13,758 bases of DNA. It comes from GCA-2686265 sp036010965. GTDB taxonomy: Bacteria; Planctomycetota; UBA1135; GCA-002686595. The DNA is taken from NCBI GenBank assembly GCA_036010965.1, contig DASCMO010000113.1:1-13758 (forward strand), in the 5' to 3' direction. Below are positions 7,587-13,758 of the stretch, piece after piece (position 1 is the stretch's first letter; the number at the start of each line of letters is the position of its first letter). A program made the position numbers and the translations under genes. The notes below the pieces were generated by a model that was given only the letters and a program-made list of their open reading frames with translations, ran no database searches and was not told the DNA's origin.

Positions 7587-8605
7587 TCACGGCCCTCGTG
7601 GGCCTGGTGCTGGTTGTCGCGCTCGGACAAGGGGCTCTGCCTCTCGAGGCGAATCCCGGTAGGGCCGGATCAGTGCTCCGCTCCTCTCGGCCCGCGATGG
7701 GGACACTGTTCGAGATCTCGATCTGGGCTCGCACAGGAGAGGAACCCATTGCAGCGGACGCGGCGCTCGAGGCTCTGGACCTGATATCGGCGCTGGAGAA
7801 ACGCATCAGTAGCTGGGATGCAGACAGCGAGACCGCTGCGATCAGCCGTGCGGCGGGCGGGGAAGCGGTCACGGCGAGCCGTGACCTGAAGGAGCTCCTC
7901 TCGGAATCGATTCACTGGGCACGGCGCACGAACGGCGCGTTCGACGTTACTGGAGGTCCGCTGTTTGAGCTCTGGGAGCGCGCGCGCGAGCGCGGGAAAC
8001 TCCCCTCGGAGTCCGAAGTGCGCGCGCGGCACGAGCTGGTCGGATGCGACAAGGTGCACTTCGAGGGGGATGCCATCCGTCTGGCGCGCCAGGGTATGAA
8101 GCTCGGCTTCGGGGCGGCCGGCAAGGGATTCGCCGCAGATCGTGTTGCGAGCTTCCTCCGCTCGCGCGGCTTCCCTGACTTCATCATCGATGCGGGGGGC
8201 GACCTGGTCGTCGGCGGGACGCGCGGCGACACTCCCTGGAACATCGCCATACGCCGCCCACGGCGACAGAGTCACCTCGCCACGTTCGAGATCCGGGACT
8301 GTGCCATCGCGACGTCGGGGGATTACGAGCGCTACTTCACCGTCGACGACGTTCGGTACTCCCACATCGTCGATCTCCAGACTGGCTGGCCAGCGCGTGG
8401 CCTCACGAGTGTGACCGTCATCGCGCCCCGGGGTGTTGCCGCCGATGCGCTGGCGACGGCGTTGGGTGTGATGGGAGTCGAGGAGGGCTTGACGCTGGTG
8501 GAGACCCTGCCGGACGTCGAGGCCCTCTTGGTGGAGGAGGATGGCACGGTGCGCCTGTCCTCAGGGCTGGAGCTCTCGGGGGGTTCTCTGATGAGACTCC
8601 CATGA
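7553..8605 (+). CDS. apbE: FAD:protein FMN transferase (ApbE family)
   Basis: ApbE moves FMN from FAD onto a Thr or Ser side chain of exported flavoproteins such as RnfG, RnfD and NqrB/C, using Mg2+, outside the cytoplasm. This 350-residue protein has normal family length. Visible family motifs are AMGT (48-51), FDVTGGPL (130-137), GFGAAGKGFAADR (185-197), IDAGGDL (212-218), ATSGDYERYF (253-262), SHIVD (270-274) and the metal-site segment ADALATAL (297-304). A hydrophobic N-terminal segment (about 11-29) is a signal peptide or anchor. It has no lipobox cysteine, unlike many lipoprotein ApbEs. The start overlaps the preceding gene by 34 nt and has GGGA 6 nt upstream. Its end overlaps the next gene by 4 nt (ATGA). 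With rnfC and an rnfG-like gene downstream, its substrate is probably the RnfG-like protein. Confidence 0.95.
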   Translation: MSSHLPPLHRVITALVGLVLVVALGQGALPLEANPGRAGSVLRSSRPAMGTLFEISIWARTGEEPIAADAALEALDLISALEKRISSWDADSETAAISRAAGGEAVTASRDLKELLSESIHWARRTNGAFDVTGGPLFELWERARERGKLPSESEVRARHELVGCDKVHFEGDAIRLARQGMKLGFGAAGKGFAADRVASFLRSRGFPDFIIDAGGDLVVGGTRGDTPWNIAIRRPRRQSHLATFEIRDCAIATSGDYERYFTVDDVRYSHIVDLQTGWPARGLTSVTVIAPRGVAADALATALGVMGVEEGLTLVETLPDVEALLVEEDGTVRLSSGLELSGGSLMRLP

Positions 8606-11600
8606 GCTCCCCCGATGGAGTGGGAGGCAACCGAACCGCAGCGAGTCTTCTGCTCGCGGCCACCGCCGCAGCGCTGGTCATCGCCTCCATGGCGATCCGG
8701 GGGTTCGACGAGGCCGACACGAACGACTTGCCGATCTCGACCACTCGTTTCGACGTCTTCTGCGATCGGATAGTCCCGATCCTGGACCGCCGCTGTGGCA
8801 ACTGCCACGGGGTTCTCACGCCCGAGGACGTCTTGGTGGGCGATCCTCCAGCGCGCGTGCCGCTCGGCTCAGGCCTCTTCCGCTGGTGGGTCGACGAGGG
8901 CGGACGCATCTCGGCTCTGTGGCAGCGACGCCTCGCCTACGATCGCTGCACGGATGAGGACAGAATCGACCGGCGCAATCCGGCCCTGGCCAGTCCGCTT
9001 GCCCGCGCCGCGCTGGCGGCCGTGTACTCCGGCTCCCTACATCCGGAGGTCTTCGCGACGACGGACGATCCCGACTACCAGACCATCGTCGAGTGGGTGG
9101 AAGAGGAGCTCGCCACGGATTCACGAGTTCCGGTGGAGCCATCGAGCCGAGCAGAGCGTTTCTTCGCAACGGAGGTCACTCAGGTCCTCCTCCGTAACAC
9201 GTGCTTCGGCGCCAACTGTCACGGCACGCTCGCGTTCAACGATCTCAAGCTGGATCCGGGGATTCCGATCCTCGACGAGCGCTTCACGCCCGAGATGCAC
9301 CACGCGAACCGCCTCGCGATGCTGGGAAGCGTGACGAGGCTCGCGCACCGGTCTGGCGACGTCGAACGATCGAAGCAGCTGCTCAAGAACATCCCCGTCG
9401 AGGACGGTGGAATCCTCCACAAGGGAGGTAACCACTTCTTCGCGAAGGATGATCCAGACTATGCGGTGCTCGCCCGCTGGCTCGAGCTCGAGGCCGAGGA
9501 GGCGTGTCTACGCACGGGCGCCCAGCTAGGCGAGCTGCGCGGCGTGGTCTTCGTCCGGCGTCCACGCTCGACGCCCGAGCGCTTCCTCGAAGGCACGTCC
9601 TTCCTCCCGGGGGGTGATCTCCTCCTGCTCGAGAACGGCACGGAGACCAACCTGACGGCCCACCTCCACCCGGATGGGGAAGCGGACATCCGTGCGCCCG
9701 ACGTCAGCTATGACGCAAGTCAGGTTGCCTTCGCCATGCGGCGCTCGGAGGCCGAGCCCTTCAATCTCTGGGAGCTGGAACTCGAAACGGGGGAGGCCCG
9801 GCAGCTCACCTTCTCCGAGGACCCCGAGGTGCACTTCACCGAGCCTCTGTACGCTCCCGATCCCGATGACACGGAGGGTGTTCACCTGGACAAGGTCGTC
9901 TTGGTGTTCACCTCGAATCTGGCGGGCGAGTGGTGCGAGACGAGCCCCGAAGGAGTCCTGGGGGAGGCGGAAGGCGGCACGCCGGACACGATCCTGGACG
10001 TCCAGCTGACCGAAAAACCGGGCACCTTTGACGGCAGAGTGGTCCGCATCCTGCGTGGACCGAACGCGGGCGAGGAACGCACCGTGGCGAGACACGCGGC
10101 GGGCGAGCTCATTCTCGACGACCCGCTCCCGAGCTCGATCGACTCGACGACCCACTACGTCATCGAGGCGAAGCCGCGCGTCATGCCCAAGTTCGATGCC
10201 TACAGGATGAGGCGGGCGCCGATCGGACAGGAGCGTGAGATTTTCGAGACCACGCGCAAGCGCATGACCTACTCCGTCAGTCAGGTGCGGCGTCCGACGA
10301 TGCGCTCTTCCGGCGAGGTGATGTTCACCTGCCTGCGCACGGGCTGGCAGGTGGACCGGCCGTTCTTCAACGCTGCGCTCTTCCGCACCCACGTCGACGG
10401 CTCGAACTTCCACACACACAACGGCAACCGCTCCGGTATCCCGATCTTCGCCGACGACCGGGAGCTGCCGAACGGACTCGAGATACGCATCGGTCAGGAC
10501 TCCGAGTCGTGGTGGGGCGGGATGCTGATCCTGTCCGATCACCAGTTCGGTCCGACGATCGAGCAGTTCAGTCCGCTGGACGAGCTCGATCACCCCTATC
10601 TCGAAGACGGACCGCCCAGCTCTCTGCACGTGTTCTTCCCCGGGTGGATCGGCCTCGACCCGGCCGTCACTCATCGCGGTCTCTCTCCCGGAGGCGCCTA
10701 CCGGGATCCCTATCCAATGCCGGATGGGAGCATCCTCGTCTCGCATGCAGCAGGGCCCGTCGATCTCGCCGATCCCTCCGCCTCGCCCGACTTCGATGTC
10801 GTCCGGCTCGTGCCCGACCCCGCCTTCCAGGCTCCCGATGGATTGGGCCCCGGGAGCTTCCGGCGTGAGACCGTGGTCGGGGGAGATGGCTCCGAGCTCT
10901 GGGCGCGGCCGGTCGCGGCGCGCCTCAAGGAGCCGGTGCGCAAGAAGCTCAAGCAGGAGAAGGACCTGTTTGGACTGCCGGAGCAGGTCGACGGATTCAG
11001 TGGCTACCCCAGCGGAACACCGTCAGTCCTCGACATCTTCGATCTGCCGCTACTCGACTCCCTGTTCGAGAACGTCACGCCGTTTGGTGTCCGTCACCTG
11101 GCCACGCCCAACTGCGCCATCTGCGGTGAGGAGACTCCGGCGATCGAACAGGTCGCGTACGCACGGCTCATCGGAGCCCGGCCGCTGCGTGAGGGCGAGA
11201 GCGGTCCCCTGCGCCGCTTCATCATCGCCGAGGTTCCCGTCGAGGAGGATGGTTCGCTGCGCGTCGCCCTTCCGTCCGAGGTTGCCTTCGACGTCCAGAC
11301 TCTCAATCCGCTTCGCATGGCGCTCCGCTCTCCCAACCGCTGGCTGTACTGCCATCCCGGGGAGAGGCACACGCTCTCGATTCCACGCAAGCTGTACGCG
11401 CAGACGTGCAGCGGGTGCCACGGTGGCATCACTGGAGACCCGGTCGACACGCTCCGCCGCCCCGACGGCGTGACGTCGGCCTCGCACATGCAAGCGGTGT
11501 GGGACGCCGAGAAGTACGAGCGACGGGTGCCGATGAATTGGCAGCTGGGCGGGCTGGTCGCCGTCACAGACATCGACTTCGAGCGTGACCTGCGACCGAT

Positions 11601-11892
11601 CCTTGCGGAGAAATGCGCCGACTGTCACTCCGGTGGTGATCCGGCGGGTGGTCTGGATCTGGCCGGGAGCGGCACCTTCCAGGCTCTGGATCGCTACATC
11701 AACCAAAGAGAGTCCCTGGCAATCGAGAGCGAGCTGCTCGAGAAACTCCTTGGCAGGGAGCTCCACGCGGCTGGCACGCCCACCAACGATGTTCCCCACC
11801 CCTCTTCCTCGCCGCTGTCCGAGGACGAGCTCCTCGCCTTCATCCGCTGGATCGATCTCGGAGCGACTCGTACGGGGGGAGCCGAGGAGTGA
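8602..11892 (+). CDS. HzsA-like tetraheme beta-propeller cytochrome c
   Basis: A 1096-residue exported protein related to the alpha subunit of anammox hydrazine synthase (HzsA). A membrane or signal segment (about 13-31) is followed by an N-terminal cytochrome region with CGNCH (65-69) and a Cx4CH site (C201, C206, H207), each trailed by a DPDY...W segment. A long beta-propeller region (about 320-830) contains YDASQVAFAMRRSE and NLWELELETGEARQLTF. The C-terminal region has the segment RFIIAEVPVEEDGSLRVALP, then CSGCH (936-940) and CADCH (1005-1009). Propeller followed by two C-terminal hemes is the order in HzsA; the two N-terminal hemes are extra. A CAIC pair (838, 841) is also present. HzsA-like proteins occur outside anammox bacteria, mostly uncharacterised, so hydrazine synthesis is not implied. 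ATGA overlap with apbE and GTGA with the next gene. Confidence 0.85.
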   Translation: MSSPDGVGGNRTAASLLLAATAAALVIASMAIRGFDEADTNDLPISTTRFDVFCDRIVPILDRRCGNCHGVLTPEDVLVGDPPARVPLGSGLFRWWVDEGGRISALWQRRLAYDRCTDEDRIDRRNPALASPLARAALAAVYSGSLHPEVFATTDDPDYQTIVEWVEEELATDSRVPVEPSSRAERFFATEVTQVLLRNTCFGANCHGTLAFNDLKLDPGIPILDERFTPEMHHANRLAMLGSVTRLAHRSGDVERSKQLLKNIPVEDGGILHKGGNHFFAKDDPDYAVLARWLELEAEEACLRTGAQLGELRGVVFVRRPRSTPERFLEGTSFLPGGDLLLLENGTETNLTAHLHPDGEADIRAPDVSYDASQVAFAMRRSEAEPFNLWELELETGEARQLTFSEDPEVHFTEPLYAPDPDDTEGVHLDKVVLVFTSNLAGEWCETSPEGVLGEAEGGTPDTILDVQLTEKPGTFDGRVVRILRGPNAGEERTVARHAAGELILDDPLPSSIDSTTHYVIEAKPRVMPKFDAYRMRRAPIGQEREIFETTRKRMTYSVSQVRRPTMRSSGEVMFTCLRTGWQVDRPFFNAALFRTHVDGSNFHTHNGNRSGIPIFADDRELPNGLEIRIGQDSESWWGGMLILSDHQFGPTIEQFSPLDELDHPYLEDGPPSSLHVFFPGWIGLDPAVTHRGLSPGGAYRDPYPMPDGSILVSHAAGPVDLADPSASPDFDVVRLVPDPAFQAPDGLGPGSFRRETVVGGDGSELWARPVAARLKEPVRKKLKQEKDLFGLPEQVDGFSGYPSGTPSVLDIFDLPLLDSLFENVTPFGVRHLATPNCAICGEETPAIEQVAYARLIGARPLREGESGPLRRFIIAEVPVEEDGSLRVALPSEVAFDVQTLNPLRMALRSPNRWLYCHPGERHTLSIPRKLYAQTCSGCHGGITGDPVDTLRRPDGVTSASHMQAVWDAEKYERRVPMNWQLGGLVAVTDIDFERDLRPILAEKCADCHSGGDPAGGLDLAGSGTFQALDRYINQRESLAIESELLEKLLGRELHAAGTPTNDVPHPSSSPLSEDELLAFIRWIDLGATRTGGAEE

Positions 11893-12320
11893 AGACCGTC
11901 ATCTCCTGGGTGCTCCCGTTCATGCTCGTCGCGATGGCCGGCTACTCAGCCGTGCATCAGCGCCGTGAGGCGAGCCACGCAGTCGGAGGCGAGGACTCGA
12001 GCAACTGCTCGAGCTGTCACGAGGGCAGTGTCCAGCAGACACACGTGTCCGAGTTTCTGCTCGAGTCCCACGGCCAGGCGGCGCGCGCCGACCGACAGGA
12101 TTGCCTGGGATGTCACCAGCCTGAGAGCTGCGACGACTGCCACCTCGACCAGGCACCGTTGTGGCACACCGAAGCGTTCTGCAACCCTGGACTCAGCGCG
12201 GAGAACCGAGACGTTCATTCGAGCGAAGGTAGATCGCGTCGCAGCGACTGCCTGGAGTGCCATGCGACGCGCTTCTTCGTCCAGTGTGGCGACTGTCACG
12301 ATCCGCTGGAGTGGCAGTGA
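11889..12320 (+). CDS. Small pentaheme cytochrome c
   Basis: A 143-residue protein with an uncleaved or cleaved N-terminal hydrophobic segment (about 4-22) and five CxxCH heme sites: CSSCH (40-44), CLGCH (72-76), CDDCH (81-85), CLECH (121-125) and CGDCH (133-137). Further histidines at 23, 30, 52, 61, 93 and 110 are enough to give every heme a second axial His ligand, as in low-potential electron-transfer cytochromes. It has almost no domain beyond the heme scaffold, so it is probably an electron wire at the periplasmic face of the membrane. It starts with GTG, overlapping the stop of the HzsA-like gene by 4 nt (GTGA), and its own stop overlaps the rnfC start the same way. That places it to connect the Rnf complex with the two large cytochromes. 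I cannot assign it to a named family. Confidence 0.88.
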   Translation: MKTVISWVLPFMLVAMAGYSAVHQRREASHAVGGEDSSNCSSCHEGSVQQTHVSEFLLESHGQAARADRQDCLGCHQPESCDDCHLDQAPLWHTEAFCNPGLSAENRDVHSSEGRSRRSDCLECHATRFFVQCGDCHDPLEWQ

Positions 12321-13435
12321 AAGTCCCCGGCAGGAAACAGACCGCGGACTCAGTGATTGCACCATTGCGCCCTCCCACACACCTGCGGATCCCCCTCGAC
12401 GGGCTCGTGCCACAGTTCGCTCCGGGAGACTTGGTCGAGGCTGGTCGCCCGATTGCCATCTCTGCTCCGACCGATCAGTTCGAGCGACGCCGTCATTCGC
12501 CGTTCACCGGCGAGATCATCGAGGTCGCGGATGCGATCGTCATCGAGGGAGTGGTCGCCCCGTCTCGGCCCGTCTCCGCCAAGCCCGAGAGTGTCGTGAC
12601 GACGGCCCGACTGGCCGGGCTGGTCGGTATGGGTGGGGCCATGTTCCCCACGTACGCCAAGCTCGCTGGGGAGGAGCCGGTGGACTGCGTGATCGTCAAC
12701 GGCTGTGAGAGCGAGCCGTATGTGACTTGCGATCATCGCGTCCTGGTCGAGCAGCGCGCTGAGGTTGAGGGTGGGATGCAAATCGCAATGAGCGCCGTGG
12801 GGGCGACCCGAGGCGTGATCGCAGATGGCGAGACGGGCTATGTGGATGGAGAGGAGAGCAGGCTCGTCCAGCGGGTGCTCGGCCGCGTGGTTCCTTGGGG
12901 GAAGCGTCCTCGATCTGTCGGCGCACTGGTCGTGAACGTCCAGACGGTTCGGTCCCTCTACCGCGCGATGAACGACGGGCATCCGCTCGTGGAGCGCATC
13001 ATCACCGTGGACGGTGGAGCCGTGGGGAGGCCTGGGAACTACCGCGTTCCGATCGGAACGGAGGTGGGGCATATCCTGGCCGAGTGCCATACGGACCTGG
13101 ACCGAGCCGAAGCGATCATCCTCGGCGGCCCGATGATGGGACAGGCGGCCGAGCTCACGGATCCTGTCGTCGCGGGCACGATTGCCGTGCTGGCGCTCGG
13201 CAGCGAGGAGATCACCAAGCCCCAGGATGGTCCGTGCATCGGTTGCGGCCGCTGCATGGAGGTGTGCCCGAGCGGACTTCCCGCTATCCATCTGACCCAG
13301 AACCCGTCCAGCGAGCTCTCGCGCTGTACGGAATGCGGCGCCTGTCAGTTCGCGTGTCCGAGCCACTGTGAACTGGTCGGGATGCTGCGCAAGGCCAAGG
13401 CCAGGTTACAGAACTCGACCAGGGGGGCTGGATGA
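12317..13435 (+). CDS. rnfC: Rnf-type electron transport complex subunit C
   Basis: RnfC is the peripheral cytoplasmic subunit of Rnf, carrying a flavin/NADH site and two [4Fe-4S] clusters. This copy has 372 residues, shorter than typical RnfC (about 435 or more), and lacks a C-terminal extension. An N-terminal lipoyl-like barrel (about 14-75) is followed by the Rossmann-like region with GLVGMGGAMFPTYAKL and VIVNGCESEPYVT, then VGRPGNYRVPIGT and GGPMMG. The ferredoxin domain has CIGCGRCMEVCP (C307, C310, C313, C317) and CTECGACQFACP (C337, C340, C343, C347). Differences from common RnfC are Met in GGAMFPT, where Gly is usual, and ESEP for ECEP. GTG at 12317 is chosen because GGAG lies 5 nt upstream and it forms a 4-nt overlap with the preceding stop; ATG at 12257 would overlap by 64 nt. 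The stop overlaps the next gene by ATGA. Confidence 0.93.
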   Translation: MKVPGRKQTADSVIAPLRPPTHLRIPLDGLVPQFAPGDLVEAGRPIAISAPTDQFERRRHSPFTGEIIEVADAIVIEGVVAPSRPVSAKPESVVTTARLAGLVGMGGAMFPTYAKLAGEEPVDCVIVNGCESEPYVTCDHRVLVEQRAEVEGGMQIAMSAVGATRGVIADGETGYVDGEESRLVQRVLGRVVPWGKRPRSVGALVVNVQTVRSLYRAMNDGHPLVERIITVDGGAVGRPGNYRVPIGTEVGHILAECHTDLDRAEAIILGGPMMGQAAELTDPVVAGTIAVLALGSEEITKPQDGPCIGCGRCMEVCPSGLPAIHLTQNPSSELSRCTECGACQFACPSHCELVGMLRKAKARLQNSTRGAG

Positions 13436-13758
13436 GGGGAACGCTCTTGACGGTGGCGCTCCTTCTGTGCGCCTTCACTCTGGACCTCCTGATGCCCCGC
13501 GTCGATCCCGACGCTGTGCTTGCCGAGAGGCTCCTCGGGTCGGCTCGGAGGATCGACCTGCCGGGTCCCGCAGCCTTCGTTTCGGGAGACAGTGCGCTGC
13601 TCTTCTTCGAGTGGGCTGGAGTCGAGGGGCCCGTGCGCGGAGCCGTCAAGCTCGAGCGAGACCTCGTGGCGAGGGTCATCGTCTTGCGATCCCACGAGGG
13701 AATTGATCGCGCCGCCCTGGAGAGCCCCGGTTTCCTGGCGTCCTTCCGCGGGAAGCAA
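13432..13758 (+). CDS. rnfG: RnfG-like FMN-binding protein, cut by window end
   Basis: An open frame of 109 codons starts at an ATG overlapping the rnfC stop (ATGA) and continues past the window edge. A single hydrophobic segment (about 4-21, LLTVALLLCAFTLDLLM) is followed by an extracytoplasmic region. Its later part (VEGPVRGAVKLERDLVARVIVLRSHEG, given here in outline) and the ending PGFLASFRGK match the start of FMN_bind domains, where a GPI-type strand, a 'vleH' strand and a 'FL.qF.Gk' helix are usual. In RnfG the FMN is bound to Thr in an S/T-G-A-T motif, which would lie beyond this window, so it cannot be confirmed. Position after rnfC and the apbE gene in the same operon support RnfG. 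The alternative is a generic exported FMN_bind protein. Confidence 0.68.
   Translation, partial: MRGTLLTVALLLCAFTLDLLMPRVDPDAVLAERLLGSARRIDLPGPAAFVSGDSALLFFEWAGVEGPVRGAVKLERDLVARVIVLRSHEGIDRAALESPGFLASFRGKQ

Noticed and set aside
9526..10746. Minus-strand open frame of 406 codons opposite the HzsA-like gene
   Set aside because: It is an antisense shadow typical of high-G+C genes, without recognisable motifs.
8602..11892. Reading the cluster as a genuine anammox hydrazine synthase operon
   Set aside because: The heme arrangement differs (extra N-terminal hemes, Cx4CH domains), ApbE and Rnf genes are interleaved, and HzsA-like proteins are found in non-anammox bacteria. Similarity of plan is reported instead.
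12350..13366. Minus-strand open frame of 338 codons opposite rnfC
   Set aside because: It is an antisense shadow; RnfC motifs and both iron-sulfur sites are on the plus strand.
1..13758. CRISPR arrays, insertion sequences, rRNA genes
   Set aside because: No regularly spaced repeats, transposase motifs or rRNA-like stretches were seen.

Overview
The window looks like chromosomal DNA of a high-G+C Gram-negative bacterium, most likely a planctomycete-type lineage. G+C was judged by eye, not counted. The lineage guess rests on gene style: an exported PQQ-type beta-propeller protein opening with a WPQWRGP motif, large exported cytochromes with CxxCH and Cx4CH heme sites joined to beta-propellers, and a hydrazine-synthase-alpha-like (HzsA-like) protein. 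I infer the phylum; no marker gene is present to prove it.

Layout. Positions 1-270 hold no recognisable gene, but contain the 3' half of a tRNA-Arg(CCT) (anticodon arm, T arm, 3' acceptor strand and CCA) without a credible D arm, which resembles an attachment site or tRNA remnant. On the minus strand follow a PQQ-repeat beta-propeller protein (271-1560) and a two-component system: a NarL/LuxR-type response regulator (1754-2407) and its histidine kinase (2400-4151), with overlapping ends. A 429-base divergent intergenic region (4152-4580) separates these from a tightly packed plus-strand operon running off the right edge.

The plus-strand operon (4581 to beyond 13758) encodes, in order: a YVTN beta-propeller protein with a zinc-ribbon-like insert, a Cx4CH site and a C-terminal MauG/cytochrome-c-peroxidase-like diheme module; an ApbE flavin transferase; a four-heme HzsA-like beta-propeller cytochrome; a small five-heme cytochrome; an RnfC-type iron-sulfur/flavin subunit; and the start of an RnfG-type FMN-binding subunit. 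Every junction overlaps, four of the five by exactly 4 nt (ATGA or GTGA), so translation is probably coupled.

Working model (inference). RnfC would take or deliver electrons on the cytoplasmic side of a membrane Rnf complex, whose remaining subunits should lie downstream. ApbE would attach FMN to RnfG. The pentaheme cytochrome, next to rnfC much as MmcA is tied to rnf in Methanosarcina, would wire Rnf to the two large periplasmic cytochromes. Those two together (propeller plus MauG-like diheme, and HzsA-like) recall the domain set of anammox hydrazine synthase, in a different context. Their substrate cannot be read from the sequence. The divergent two-component system, which has an extracytoplasmic sensor domain, is a plausible regulator.
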